From an uncultured Actinomycetes bacterium (GTDB lineage Bacteria > Actinomycetota > Actinomycetes > Nanopelagicales > Nanopelagicaceae): a stretch of 52,595 bases of DNA. Below, one piece after another: positions 34,026 through 44,420 of the stretch (the first letter of the stretch is position 1; each line of letters begins with the position of its first letter). The notes beneath the pieces were generated by a model. The model did not search any database. It was not told where the DNA came from and saw nothing but the letters and a program-made list of their open reading frames with translations. The DNA lies in the NCBI GenBank assembly GCA_903842675.1, contig CAIMMQ010000027.1, forward strand, positions 1-52,595, written 5' to 3'. A program made the position numbers and the translations under genes.

Positions 34026-35107
34026 AGGTAAACCTCTTTCCCAATAGCAATCCAGCAACTGATGCCGAGCGCACTGAAAAAATTGCAGCTGGTGGTTTTG
34101 GCAAGTACTACACCGACAACATGGTTATTGCGGAGTGGAGCGAAGCTGATGGTTGGAAAGATGCTGATTTAACTGCATACGGTCCGATCTCTCTTGATCC
34201 AGCAACAATGGTCTTTCACTACGGACAAGAAATTTTCGAAGGAATGAAGGCATACAGCCAACCCGATGGAAGCATTAGTCTCTTTCGTCCAGACGCGAAT
34301 GCAAAGCGCTTTGCAAGAAGCGCCGCACGTATTGCACTTCCAGAGATGCCAGTAGATTTTTTCATCCAAACTGTTGAAGCGCTTGTGAAGCAAGAACGCA
34401 ACTGGGTTCCAACAAAAGTTGGTGAGTCACTTTATATTCGACCATTCATGATCGCCTCCGAAGTTGGACTGGGCGTTAGACCATCTAACAAGGCGATTTA
34501 CTTGTTGATCGCGACTCCCGCCTCTGCCTATTTCAATGCAGCAAATGCGGTAACAGTATGGATCTCAACTGAATTTGTTCGCGCTGCTCAAGGTGGAACT
34601 GGTGAAGCAAAATGCGGCGGAAATTACGCAGCATCACTTGTCGCTCAGAAGCAAGCTGCTACCCAAGGATGCGATCAGGTTGTTTGGCTTGATGCAGTGG
34701 AACGTCGCTGGGTTGAAGAGATGGGCGGAATGAATCTCTATTTCGTTAAGGGTTCTGGTAAAGATGCTGTTGTGATGACGCCAAAGTTAACTGGGACGCT
34801 GCTTCCTGGAATTACCCGAGATTCAATTCTTAGCGTTGCTGGCGATCTTGGCTACAAGGTCGAGGAGACCATGATTTCGATTGATGACTGGCGTGATGGT
34901 GTGGCCAGTGGTGAAATAACTGAAATTTTTGCTTGTGGAACTGCAGCTGTAGTTAGCGCGGTTGGCGCAGCTAAGAGCACGCATGGAACTTGGACAACTG
35001 GGGATGGAACACCTGGGCCAATCACAAAACAGATTCGCGAAACTCTTCTTGGAATCCAGCACGGCCTTATCGAAGATAAGCATGGTTGGAATGTGAAGGT
35101 TTGCTAA
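34022..35107 (+). CDS. ilvE: Branched-chain amino acid aminotransferase
   Basis: [32 protein letters not shown] class IV aminotransferase. Confidence 0.95.
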   Translation: MKVNLFPNSNPATDAERTEKIAAGGFGKYYTDNMVIAEWSEADGWKDADLTAYGPISLDPATMVFHYGQEIFEGMKAYSQPDGSISLFRPDANAKRFARSAARIALPEMPVDFFIQTVEALVKQERNWVPTKVGESLYIRPFMIASEVGLGVRPSNKAIYLLIATPASAYFNAANAVTVWISTEFVRAAQGGTGEAKCGGNYAASLVAQKQAATQGCDQVVWLDAVERRWVEEMGGMNLYFVKGSGKDAVVMTPKLTGTLLPGITRDSILSVAGDLGYKVEETMISIDDWRDGVASGEITEIFACGTAAVVSAVGAAKSTHGTWTTGDGTPGPITKQIRETLLGIQHGLIEDKHGWNVKVC

Positions 35108-36690
35108 TGAATGACGCATTCCATATCTATGACACAACGCTTCGAGATGGCGCCCAACAAGAAGGTTTAAATCTCTCGGTTCATGACAAGTTGGCAATCG
35201 CTCGATATCTAGATGATCTTGGTGTTGGCTTTATTGAAGGCGGTTGGCCAGGAGCAAATCCAAAAGATACCGAGTTCTTTAAGCGCGCTGCGACTGAATT
35301 AAAATTAAAGAACGCAACATTTATGGCATTTGGTGCAACCCGTCGCCCGGGCGTAAAAGCCGCTGATGATGTTCTACTTCGTGCCCTTCAAGATTCTGGC
35401 GCAGCCGGTGTAACCCTGGTTGCAAAGAGCCATGATCGTCACGTCGATCTCGCACTCAAGACCAACCTCGATGAGAACCTCGCGATGATCAAAGATTCCA
35501 TTGAATTTTTGCGCAAGGGCGGTCAGCGAGTATTTCTTGATGCGGAACATTTCTTTGACGGTTACAAATCTAATAAGGCTTATGCCCTTGAAGTTGTTCG
35601 TGTTTCGGCAGAGGCTGGTGCAGATGTAATCGCACTTTGCGATACCAACGGTGGAATGCTTCCGGACGAGCTTTCCCAAATAGTTCATGAAGTACTTGGC
35701 GCCTCCAAGGCTCGACTTGGAATTCATTGTCACAACGACACTGGATGTGCAGTAGCCAACTCACTTGCTGCGATTTCTGCGGGCGTAACCCATGTTCAAG
35801 GAACTTTGAATGGTTATGGCGAACGTACTGGAAATGCTGATCTAGTTAGTATCATCGCAAATTTAGAGTTAAAAAAGCAGCAGAAAGTTCTGCCAGATGG
35901 TGCACTTCGTGAGGCATTTAGAATCTCACATGCGGTTGCTGAAGTTACCAATGTTGCGCCAAGCGCGCGCCAACCATATGTCGGCGTATCCGCCTTCGCA
36001 CATAAAGCTGGCCTGCATGCAAGTGCAATCAAAGTTGATCCTGCGATGTACCAACATGAAGATCCGGCATCTGTTGGAAACGATATGCGCATGTTGGTCT
36101 CCGAGATGGCTGGGCGAGCATCTATTGAATTGAAATCCCAAGAACTTGGCGTGGATTTAGGTAGCGATAAAGAAGTTGTTGGCCGAGTTGTTGCACGTGT
36201 TAAAGAGATGGAATCTCGTGGCTTTACCTTTGAAGCAGCAGATGCTTCATTTGAATTATTGCTTCGCGAAGAGGTTGATGGCAAGCGCGCCCACTTCTTC
36301 CAAATTGATGATTGGCAGACCACCGTTGTTCGCGATGAGAATGACAAAGTTTCCTCAAAAGCCGAAGTTACGATCACAGCACGGGGCGAGAAGATAAAGG
36401 CCACCGGCACTGGAAATGGTCCAGTTAACGCAATTGATAATGCGCTGCGATCTGGTCTAGAAAAGTTCTACCCAGAATTAGCAAAGTTAGAGTTAACCGA
36501 TTACAAGGTTCGAATTCTTGAAGGTCGCCTTGGTACCGGCGCAGTAACTCGTGTATTGGTTGAAACAAGTGATGGCGTAGGAGAGTGGAGCACCATTGGT
36601 GTCCATGAAAACGTAATCGCGGCCTCTGCAATGGCGTTAGAAGATGCGGTTACATACGGCTTACTGCGGCAGGGTCGCAAACCCGAGTAG
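35107..36690 (+). CDS. cimA: (R)-citramalate synthase (start ATG 35107)
   Basis: HMGL-like: YDTTLRDGAQQEGLNLSVHDKLAIARYLDDLGVGFIEGGWPGANPKD is the CimA-type rather than LeuA-type N-terminus; C-terminal regulatory domain. Confidence 0.88.
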   Translation: MNDAFHIYDTTLRDGAQQEGLNLSVHDKLAIARYLDDLGVGFIEGGWPGANPKDTEFFKRAATELKLKNATFMAFGATRRPGVKAADDVLLRALQDSGAAGVTLVAKSHDRHVDLALKTNLDENLAMIKDSIEFLRKGGQRVFLDAEHFFDGYKSNKAYALEVVRVSAEAGADVIALCDTNGGMLPDELSQIVHEVLGASKARLGIHCHNDTGCAVANSLAAISAGVTHVQGTLNGYGERTGNADLVSIIANLELKKQQKVLPDGALREAFRISHAVAEVTNVAPSARQPYVGVSAFAHKAGLHASAIKVDPAMYQHEDPASVGNDMRMLVSEMAGRASIELKSQELGVDLGSDKEVVGRVVARVKEMESRGFTFEAADASFELLLREEVDGKRAHFFQIDDWQTTVVRDENDKVSSKAEVTITARGEKIKATGTGNGPVNAIDNALRSGLEKFYPELAKLELTDYKVRILEGRLGTGAVTRVLVETSDGVGEWSTIGVHENVIAASAMALEDAVTYGLLRQGRKPE

Positions 36691-36693
36691 CCT
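36688..36693 (+). promoter_or_regulatory. -10-like element of a candidate leaderless xerC transcript
   Basis: TAGCCT, 6 nt before ATG 36700; its TAG is also the cimA stop codon. Confidence 0.5.
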
Positions 36694-36699
36694 TATTCC

Positions 36700-37599
36700 A
36701 TGAGCGCCGAGGTGATTGCTAAATACGAAGAGCACCTCATACATGTTAGAAATCTGGCAGATAATTCGATCGTTGGGTATGTCTCTGACTTAAAGTCTTT
36801 TTTAGCGCATATTGAAAAGCTTGGAATCTCTGAATTTTCCGAGTTAAAGCTAACTCACATCAGATCTTGGCTGGCCAACCTTCAATCAACCGGTGCGACC
36901 AGAGCGACGCTGGCTCGGCGAATTGTTTCGATGCGCGCCTTTACCTATTGGGCCGCTAGTCAAGGTTGGATAAGTGAAGATATCGGTGCGCAGCTTGCGA
37001 TTCCAAAACCTCATAAGACGTTGCCGGATGTTTTAAATCTTGCCCAGACTGAAACCGTACTTGCAGCTATTGCCGCTAAAGCTGGCGAAGATCCAACACC
37101 GCTAAATATTCGGGATCTGGCAATGATTGAAGTTCTATATGCATCAGGAATTCGAGTCTCAGAATTGTGTGGCTTGAACTTCGTTGATTTTGATACTTCC
37201 AGAAATACCTTGCAAGTTTTAGGTAAAGGAAATAAACAACGAGTTGTACCCATTGGAATTCCAGCGGTAAAAGCCCTTGAAAATTGGTTAAAAGTTGGCC
37301 GACCAGAATTAGCTAATAAAGATTCGGAGAACGCGATCTTTATTGGTTCTAGGGGAAAGCGGATTGATCAACGAACAGTTCGTGAAGTTGTTTACGATGC
37401 CATGGCAGCGATTGGTTCTCACATGAGTCCACACGGTTTGCGTCACACAGCGGCTACCCATTTATTGGAAGGTGGCGCAGACTTGCGCACGGTCCAAGAA
37501 ATTTTGGGGCATGCTTCACTTGCGACAACTCAGATCTACACCCATGTCTCACCGAAGCGTTTACAAACTGCTTATCAGCAGGCCCATCCAAGGGCTTAA
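36700..37599 (+). CDS. xerC: Tyrosine recombinase XerC/XerD family (XerC by synteny)
   Basis: Catalytic R...HGLRHTAATHLLEGGADLRTVQEILGHASLATTQIYTHV; upstream of rpsB. Confidence 0.92.
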   Translation: MSAEVIAKYEEHLIHVRNLADNSIVGYVSDLKSFLAHIEKLGISEFSELKLTHIRSWLANLQSTGATRATLARRIVSMRAFTYWAASQGWISEDIGAQLAIPKPHKTLPDVLNLAQTETVLAAIAAKAGEDPTPLNIRDLAMIEVLYASGIRVSELCGLNFVDFDTSRNTLQVLGKGNKQRVVPIGIPAVKALENWLKVGRPELANKDSENAIFIGSRGKRIDQRTVREVVYDAMAAIGSHMSPHGLRHTAATHLLEGGADLRTVQEILGHASLATTQIYTHVSPKRLQTAYQQAHPRA

Positions 37600-37787
37600 G
37601 GTCGGATAGCACCAAGCCGGTTACGAGAGCGAAAGCCAGTGCTCCGATTAGAACGACTGATTTCATGCTCGCATCCTGCGCGATTTCAGGCTGGCTGCGG
37701 TTGCCAGGCGGGCAAAGGTGGGGAAATAGCACCCCTGTGTATCCCTTAGGATTAACCCAGCACGTTTTACCAAAGACGTGACTTCAC

Positions 37788-37873
37788 GCGTCTAACTTGA
37801 TGAATTTCAAGTTCGCCATTTCGGTCCAACCGAATTCGATTAATTTCGAAGAAGTTGGTCGGTGTTTAGACGC
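37788..37873 (+). promoter_or_regulatory. Structured 5' leader of rpsB (candidate ribosomal-protein leader)
   Basis: GCGTCTAA (37788-37795) pairs with TTAGACGC (37866-37873), enclosing three hairpins: ACTTGA/TCAAGT, TTCGGT/ACCGAA, TTCGA/TCGAA. Confidence 0.6.
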
Positions 37874-37954
37874 TAGGGACTTAACAAATTGTTAGGTCAA
37901 CAACCGAGTGCAAACTTGCCAACGCGCAGGAATGCAAAAAAGGAGTGTGCCGCC

Positions 37955-38785
37955 ATGGCGGTTGTAACAATGCGAGAACTTCTCGACAGCGGAGTCCACT
38001 TCGGACACCAGACTCGTCGATGGAATCCAAAGATGAAGCGCTACATATTTGCTGAGCGCAACGGTATTTACATTATCGACATCCAACAATCACTTGCACT
38101 AATTGATAGTGCTTATGAATTTATTAAAGACACTGTCGCCAAGGGCGGACATATTCTTTTTGTTGGCACAAAGAAGCAAGCACACGAGCCAATCAAGGCG
38201 CAATCTGCTCGCGTTCAAATGCCATATGTAACAGAGCGTTGGCTTGGTGGAATGCTCACCAACTTCCCAACCGTATACAAGCGAATTCAACGTTTGAAAG
38301 AACTAGAAGCACTTGAGAATACAAATGACCAGCTGCTAACAAAGAAGGAACTTTTGGTTCTTCGTCGCGAACGCGAGAAGCTAACCAAGAACCTTGAAGG
38401 AATTCGTAACATGACCAAGTTGCCAAGTGCAATCTGGGTAGTGGACACCAAGAAGGAGCATCTAGCAGTTGCAGAAGCCCACAAGCTTGGCATTCCAGTT
38501 GTTGCAATCTTGGATACCAACTGTGATCCAGATGAAGTTGATTACAAGATTCCAGGTAACGATGATGCAATCCGTTCTATCGCGCTTCTAACTCGCGTTA
38601 TTGCAGATGCCGCAATTGCTGGTCTCGCTGCACGTTCTGCCACAGCGGCAGCACTTGCAGATAAGGCAGCCGCAGCAGCACCAGTTGCTGACGAACCATT
38701 GGCTGATTGGGAGAAGGACTTACTCGGTAAGTCAGAATCCACTCAATCAACGCAAGCTCCAACAACACCAACAACAGGAGAATAA
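37955..38785 (+). CDS. rpsB: 30S ribosomal protein S2 (start ATG 37955)
   Basis: [57 protein letters not shown] upstream. Confidence 0.97.
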   Translation: MAVVTMRELLDSGVHFGHQTRRWNPKMKRYIFAERNGIYIIDIQQSLALIDSAYEFIKDTVAKGGHILFVGTKKQAHEPIKAQSARVQMPYVTERWLGGMLTNFPTVYKRIQRLKELEALENTNDQLLTKKELLVLRREREKLTKNLEGIRNMTKLPSAIWVVDTKKEHLAVAEAHKLGIPVVAILDTNCDPDEVDYKIPGNDDAIRSIALLTRVIADAAIAGLAARSATAAALADKAAAAAPVADEPLADWEKDLLGKSESTQSTQAPTTPTTGE

Positions 38786-38790
38786 TTAAA

Positions 38791-39618
38791 TTGGCTTATA
38801 CAGCAGAAGATGTAAAGAAACTCCGTGAAGAGACTGCGGCCGGAATGCTTGATTGCAAGAAGGCGCTAGATGAAGCCGATGGTGATTACCAGAAGGCTGT
38901 CGAAATCATTCGAGTAAAGGGTCAAAAAGGCGTTACCAAGCGCGAAGGTCGTACAACATCAAATGGTTTAGTTATTGCAAAGGCCGAAGGAAACCTCGGC
39001 GTAATGCTTGAACTAAATTGTGAGACTGACTTCGTTGCAAAGGGCGATCGCTTCCAAGTACTTGCCGATGAATTACTGGCTCACCTTCTTGCTTGCAAGA
39101 TTGGCGATCTAGATAAGTTCATCGCATCGACACTTGCGAACGGTAAGACCGTTCAACAGACAATCGATGAAGGCAATGCAACACTGGGCGAGAAGATTGA
39201 ACTTCGCCGCGTTGCAGTACTTGAAGGTTCACCTGTCTCCTTGTACCTACACCGCACAAGTCCAGATTTGCCACCACAAGTTGGCGTCCTAGTTCAGCTG
39301 GCATCAGTCGCAGCCGAAGCCGGAAAAGATATCGCGCAACATATTGCAGCCTTCGCGCCACAATTTGTCCGCCGTGAAGATATTCCAGCAGAGCACATTG
39401 CTACCGAACGTCGCATTGCCGAAGAGACTGCCCGCGCTGAAGGTAAACCAGAAGCGTCGATCTCAAAGGTTGTTGAAGGTCGCGTGACTGGATTCGTCAA
39501 GGAGATCAGCCTGCTCGAGCAATCTTTTGCAAAAGATGCCAAGAAGACCGTTCAACAAATCGTCGATGAGGCAAAGACTGCCGTGTCGGCGTTTCACCGT
39601 TTCCGAGTTGGACAGTAA
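38791..39618 (+). CDS. tsf: Elongation factor Ts
   Basis: VKKLREETAAGMLDCKKALDEADGDYQKAVEIIRVKG. Confidence 0.97.
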   Translation: MAYTAEDVKKLREETAAGMLDCKKALDEADGDYQKAVEIIRVKGQKGVTKREGRTTSNGLVIAKAEGNLGVMLELNCETDFVAKGDRFQVLADELLAHLLACKIGDLDKFIASTLANGKTVQQTIDEGNATLGEKIELRRVAVLEGSPVSLYLHRTSPDLPPQVGVLVQLASVAAEAGKDIAQHIAAFAPQFVRREDIPAEHIATERRIAEETARAEGKPEASISKVVEGRVTGFVKEISLLEQSFAKDAKKTVQQIVDEAKTAVSAFHRFRVGQ

Positions 39619-39663
39619 CCTTCGTCTGTAAGTTCGAGAATTAAGAGTAAAGGAGCACTCACT

Positions 39664-40380
39664 ATGGCCCGCAAAGGTTATAAGAGAGTGCTCCTTAAAC
39701 TTTCTGGCGAAGTTTTTGGTGGCGAAAAAGGTATTGGCGTTGATCCCGACGTTGTTCATGATGTAGCAAGTCAGATCGCAGATGTAGTGCGAAGTGGGAC
39801 CCAAATTGGCATCGTTGTCGGTGGCGGAAATTATTTCCGAGGCGCTGAATTGCAACAACGAGGTATGGACCGGGCCCGCGCTGACTACATGGGAATGCTC
39901 GGAACAGTCATGAACTGTTTAGCACTTCAAGATTTTTTAGAAAAAGAAGGAATTGATACTCGCGTTCAGACCGCAATAACTATGGGCCAAGTTGCAGAGC
40001 CGTATATTCCACGTCGCGCAATTCGTCACTTAGAAAAAGGTCGAGTAGTTATATTTGGCGCCGGCGCAGGTATGCCGTTCTTTACGACAGATACTGTTGC
40101 CGCACAACGTGCCCTTGAAATTGGTTCCGAAGCTCTATTACTGGCAAAGAGTGGTGTTGATGGCGTCTACTCCGCCGATCCACGTAAAGATCCTAAAGCG
40201 GTTAAATATGAAACCGTAAGTTATGACGATGTACTTTCTAAATCATTAGCAGTCGCTGATGCGGCGGCATTTAGTTTATGCCGCGAGAATAATTTACCAA
40301 TCGTTATTTTTGATCTGAAGAACAAGGGCAATATCGCACGAGCTGTTCGTGGCGAAGCCGTCGGAACGTTAGTTTCTTAG
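39664..40380 (+). CDS. pyrH: UMP kinase
   Basis: [46 protein letters not shown]. Confidence 0.97.
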   Translation: MARKGYKRVLLKLSGEVFGGEKGIGVDPDVVHDVASQIADVVRSGTQIGIVVGGGNYFRGAELQQRGMDRARADYMGMLGTVMNCLALQDFLEKEGIDTRVQTAITMGQVAEPYIPRRAIRHLEKGRVVIFGAGAGMPFFTTDTVAAQRALEIGSEALLLAKSGVDGVYSADPRKDPKAVKYETVSYDDVLSKSLAVADAAAFSLCRENNLPIVIFDLKNKGNIARAVRGEAVGTLVS

Positions 40381-40388
40381 GGGAGCAC

Positions 40389-40952
40389 ATGTCAGATATA
40401 GCAACGACTTTAAGTGATGCCAATAGCAAGATGAATAAGGCTGTTGAAGTTGCCAAAGAAGATTTTGGTGCAATTAGAACCGGTCGCGCTCATCCATCGA
40501 TGTTTGCCAAGATAGTTGTGGACTACTACGGCACCATGACACCGCTCTCACAACTTGCTTCATTTCAAGTACCGGAGCCTCGGATGGCGCTGGTCTCACC
40601 TTTTGATAAGGGTGCAACTACTGCAATTGAGAAAGCTATTCGCGAATCAGATCTCGGCGTGAATCCAGCAACTGACGGTGCGGTAATCCGCGTTAGTTTC
40701 CCGCAACTTACCGAAGAGCGTCGTAAGGATTACATCAAGGTTGCCCGTAATAAAGCCGAAGAATCCCGAGTTTCGATCCGAAATATTCGTCGTGCAGCCA
40801 AGGAAGCAATCGAAAAGTTAGAGAAGGATGGCTTGGCTGGCAAAGATGATGTTGGTCGCGGGGAAAAAGATTTGGAAAAAGTGACCTCTGAACATGTTGC
40901 AAAGATTGATGATCTTTTGAAGCATAAGGAAGCTGAACTCCTCGAGGTTTAA
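40389..40952 (+). CDS. frr: Ribosome recycling factor
   Basis: RTGRAHPSMFAKIVVDYYGTMTPLSQLASFQVPEPRM. Confidence 0.97.
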   Translation: MSDIATTLSDANSKMNKAVEVAKEDFGAIRTGRAHPSMFAKIVVDYYGTMTPLSQLASFQVPEPRMALVSPFDKGATTAIEKAIRESDLGVNPATDGAVIRVSFPQLTEERRKDYIKVARNKAEESRVSIRNIRRAAKEAIEKLEKDGLAGKDDVGRGEKDLEKVTSEHVAKIDDLLKHKEAELLEV

Positions 40953-40966
40953 CCCGAGGCACAAAA

Positions 40967-41818
40967 ATGGATGATCTGCATGCGATTAATGAGGCGGTAA
41001 ACGCCAAGGCCGGTCGAAAATTACTGCCATCGATAATCGTCTCACTGCTACTCCTAGCTCTTGTCTTTACAACTGTCTATTACATCCCGTTCTTATTTGG
41101 AGTTCTGGTTTGGGTAGCAATCATGCTCGGAATTCGTGAATTGACCCGTGCTTACAAAATTGGCGGAATTGAAATACCAGAACGAGTTGTGCAATTAGCC
41201 GCGAGCGTTCTGCTTCTATCTGCTTGGTATGGCCGAGTCTCTGGCCTTGCGGTTGCAACTGCGATCGCGATTCCAAATGTGCTGGTTTTAATTTTATTTA
41301 AGGGTCCAAAGGATTTTCTAAAGAAAGCGACTGCAGCCGCATTCGCAATTTTTTATCTGGCTTTTCTCGGTGGCTTTATCCTTCTGATAGCGCACAATGA
41401 AAACGGTGTTGCCCGAGTATTTACTCTCATTGTCCTTGTCAGTTGTAACGATACCTTTGCCTACATTTTCGGCGTTCTATTTGGCCGCCACCCACTAGCA
41501 CCGCACATTAGTCCGAAGAAAACTTGGGAAGGTTTGGTCGGGGCGATCATCGGTACAACAGTCGGTGCCTCCTTGGTAGTTCAATATTCACTTCACAAGT
41601 CTTGGTGGATTGGCGCACTGATTGGTCTCATGGCTGTTATCACCGCCACTTGTGGCGACTTGATTGAATCAGCAGTAAAGCGAGATTTATCAATTAAGGA
41701 TATGGGTTCGATTCTGCCAGGTCACGGTGGAGTTTTAGATCGGATAGATTCAATTCTCTTCACCGCTCCCGCAGTGTGGTTTGTCCTCGAACTAATAAAG
41801 CACTTCAACCTTCGATAG
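40967..41818 (+). CDS. cdsA: Phosphatidate cytidylyltransferase
   Basis: Polytopic; SPKKTWEGLVGAIIGT; SAVKRDLSIKDMGSILPGHGGVLDRIDS signature. Confidence 0.95.
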   Translation: MDDLHAINEAVNAKAGRKLLPSIIVSLLLLALVFTTVYYIPFLFGVLVWVAIMLGIRELTRAYKIGGIEIPERVVQLAASVLLLSAWYGRVSGLAVATAIAIPNVLVLILFKGPKDFLKKATAAAFAIFYLAFLGGFILLIAHNENGVARVFTLIVLVSCNDTFAYIFGVLFGRHPLAPHISPKKTWEGLVGAIIGTTVGASLVVQYSLHKSWWIGALIGLMAVITATCGDLIESAVKRDLSIKDMGSILPGHGGVLDRIDSILFTAPAVWFVLELIKHFNLR

Positions 41819-41824
41819 AGAAGA

Positions 41825-41830
41825 TAAACT
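41825..41830 (+). promoter_or_regulatory. -10-like element of a candidate leaderless rlmN transcript
   Basis: TAAACT, 7 nt before ATG 41838. Confidence 0.5.
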
Positions 41831-41837
41831 ATAAATA

Positions 41838-42953
41838 ATGGATGAAATAAAACTAGTTTTTGACGAGCCTAAACAGCGCGTTAAACCACCCAAACATTTT
41901 GCAGATCTAGCGCCAGAGGAGCGCAAGGTGCTGGCGACCGAACTTGGAATCCCTGCTTATCGGGCCAATCAAATGTCAGTGCATTTCTTCAATCACTACA
42001 ACGATGATCCAGATACTTGGACAGATATTCCAAAAGATTTGCGTGAGACGCTTGCGACTAACTTTATTCCAAAGCTAATTACCCTCGTTAAGAGCGTAAC
42101 CACCGATTCTGGAAAAACTCGCAAGGATCTATGGCGGTTGCACGATGGTGTGCTCGTTGAGAGTGTGTTGATGCGCTATTCCGATCGCACAACCGTTTGT
42201 ATTTCCTCGCAAGCTGGTTGTGGAATGAACTGTCCGTTCTGCGCTACCGGGCAGGCTGGGTTAACTCGAAATTTAACCGCCGGTGAAATTACTGCCCAAG
42301 TTGTAGCCGCTGCTCGAATTTGCGCAACAGGAGAACTTCCTGGTGGCGAGACCAGACTCTCAAATGTTGTCTTTATGGGTATGGGTGAACCAATGGCCAA
42401 TTACAACGCAGTGATGCGTTCGATTAGAAATATCACCACACCACAACCAGATGGCCTTGGGATCAGTGCTCGTTCGGTGACTCTTTCAACTGTTGGTTTG
42501 GTAAATGGAATTGAAAAATTGATTGAAGAGGGTATTCCAGTAACTCTCGCAGTTTCGCTGCATACTCCTGATGATGAGTTACGAGATACCTTGGTGCCGA
42601 TTAACTCACGCTGGAAAGTTAAAGAAGTTTTAGCCGCGGCCGATAAATATGAGGCCCGCACTGGTCGCCGTTACTCAATCGAATACGCACTGATCCGCGA
42701 TATAAATGATCAAGCTTGGCGCGCCGATCTCTTGGGTAGGTTGTTAAAGAATCGAAATGCCCACGTCAATCTAATTCCGCTTAACCCAACACCAGGTTCC
42801 AAGTGGACTGCCTCGCGCCCCAGCGATGAAGCCGAATTTGTTCGAACTTTGGAGAGTTACGGGGTTCCGGTAACTGTTCGGGATACCAGAGGTCGGGAAA
42901 TTGATGGTGCGTGTGGTCAATTGGCCGCCGCCGAGATAACCTCTGAGGTATGA
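41838..42953 (+). CDS. rlmN: 23S rRNA (adenine-C2)-methyltransferase RlmN (radical SAM)
   Basis: [24 protein letters not shown] (CxxxCxxC); [19 protein letters not shown]. Confidence 0.96.
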   Translation: MDEIKLVFDEPKQRVKPPKHFADLAPEERKVLATELGIPAYRANQMSVHFFNHYNDDPDTWTDIPKDLRETLATNFIPKLITLVKSVTTDSGKTRKDLWRLHDGVLVESVLMRYSDRTTVCISSQAGCGMNCPFCATGQAGLTRNLTAGEITAQVVAAARICATGELPGGETRLSNVVFMGMGEPMANYNAVMRSIRNITTPQPDGLGISARSVTLSTVGLVNGIEKLIEEGIPVTLAVSLHTPDDELRDTLVPINSRWKVKEVLAAADKYEARTGRRYSIEYALIRDINDQAWRADLLGRLLKNRNAHVNLIPLNPTPGSKWTASRPSDEAEFVRTLESYGVPVTVRDTRGREIDGACGQLAAAEITSEV

Positions 42954-44377
42954 AACAACTAACTAACTTTATTGACGGCAAGGCCATTGCCTCTAAATCT
43001 GGCGCAACATCTGAACTTATTAATCCAGCGACTGGTGCGGTTTATGCAACAGCACCGATTTCAAACGCAGCGGATGTTGATCATGCAATGACCGCAGCCA
43101 AAAACGCATTTGTTGGTTGGCGTGATTCGACTCCGTCAGAGCGCCAACGTGCATTGTTAAAGATTGCAGATGCCTTGGAATCACGCGCAGATGAATTAAT
43201 CGCAATCGAATGCGAAAATACCGGAAAACCAATATCCATTACGACTTCCGAAGAAATTCCACCAACACTTGATCACCTTCGCTTCTTCGCAGGTGCTGCT
43301 AGAAATCTTGAAGGAAAATCTGCTGGCGAATATATGCGGGGAATGACTTCATTTATTCGCAGAGAGCCGATCGGTATTTGCGGCCAAGTAACACCTTGGA
43401 ATTATCCGATGATGATGGCCGTTTGGAAGTGGGCGCCAGCAATTGCAGCAGGAAATACTGTTGTGCTTAAGCCAAGTGATACCACGCCTGCCTCAACTCT
43501 TTTTATGGCAGAAGTTATGTCAGAGTTCTTGCCAAATGGTGTGTTTAACGTTGTCTGCGGTGATCGGGAGAGTGGACGAGCACTTGTTGAACATCCAATT
43601 CCATCAATGGTTTCAATCACTGGTTCAGTCCGAGCAGGTATCGAAGTTGCAAAATCTGCTGCCACTGATGTTAAGCGAGTTCACCTGGAACTTGGCGGCA
43701 AAGCACCAGTAGTGGTCTTTGCAGATGCAGATCTCGCTGCTGCTGCGCAAGCGATTGCACTTGCTGGATACTTTAACGCGGGACAGGATTGCACTGCAGC
43801 GACTCGTGTGATTGTCCAAGAGGCCGCTTATGACGAATTTGTTTCACTTCTTGCCAAGGAAGCCAAAGAGAACATAGCAACTGGCTCGCCTACGGAAGAT
43901 GTTTTATATGGTGCGTTAAACAATGCCAATCAGCTAGCAAGAGTCCAAGGCTTTATAGAAAGAGCTCCTGACCATGCCCAAATCCTTGCTGGCGGTACGA
44001 CGGTAGATCGCGCCGGATACTTCTTTAACCCAACTGTCGTTGCAAACCTTCGTCAAGATGATGAAATGGTTCAGAATGAAATTTTCGGACCAGTAATCAC
44101 GGTTCAAAAGTTCACAGACGAAGCACAGGCTGTTGCTTACGCAAACGGCGTCTCTTATGGCCTAGCTTCAAGCGTTTGGACTACCAATCACGGTTGCGCC
44201 ATGCGTATGGCTAGGGCATTTGATTTTGGTTGCGTCTGGATTAATACTCATATTCCAATGGTGGCAGAGATGCCTCATGGTGGATTTAAGCGTTCTGGCT
44301 ATGGAAAAGACTTATCAAGTTATGGTTTTGAGGATTACACTCGCATTAAGCACGTAATGACAAACCTAAACGCATAA
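42950..44377 (+). CDS. Aldehyde dehydrogenase, probably 4-aminobutyraldehyde/gamma-glutamyl-aminobutyraldehyde type
   Basis: ALDH motifs [45 protein letters not shown]; 4-bp overlap with rlmN; next to pot genes. Confidence 0.88.
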   Translation: MKQLTNFIDGKAIASKSGATSELINPATGAVYATAPISNAADVDHAMTAAKNAFVGWRDSTPSERQRALLKIADALESRADELIAIECENTGKPISITTSEEIPPTLDHLRFFAGAARNLEGKSAGEYMRGMTSFIRREPIGICGQVTPWNYPMMMAVWKWAPAIAAGNTVVLKPSDTTPASTLFMAEVMSEFLPNGVFNVVCGDRESGRALVEHPIPSMVSITGSVRAGIEVAKSAATDVKRVHLELGGKAPVVVFADADLAAAAQAIALAGYFNAGQDCTAATRVIVQEAAYDEFVSLLAKEAKENIATGSPTEDVLYGALNNANQLARVQGFIERAPDHAQILAGGTTVDRAGYFFNPTVVANLRQDDEMVQNEIFGPVITVQKFTDEAQAVAYANGVSYGLASSVWTTNHGCAMRMARAFDFGCVWINTHIPMVAEMPHGGFKRSGYGKDLSSYGFEDYTRIKHVMTNLNA

Positions 44378-44420
44378 TCTATTTGCTCTACGGAAATTCT
44401 TAACAGGAAGAAGCAGATAA

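Noticed and set aside
35814-36410. 198-aa minus-strand ORF (and similar long antisense ORFs at 3607-4200, 15268-15774, 47714-48283, 26971-27420)
   Set aside because: They lie entirely antisense to well-identified genes, have Ser/Arg-rich low-complexity translations typical of reverse-strand reading, and show no recognisable domain.
37454-37732. 92-aa minus-strand ORF taken as a full gene
   Set aside because: Most of it is antisense to the xerC C-terminus. Only the MKSVV... leader segment (from 37666) looks gene-like, and it is reported as a separate low-confidence finding.
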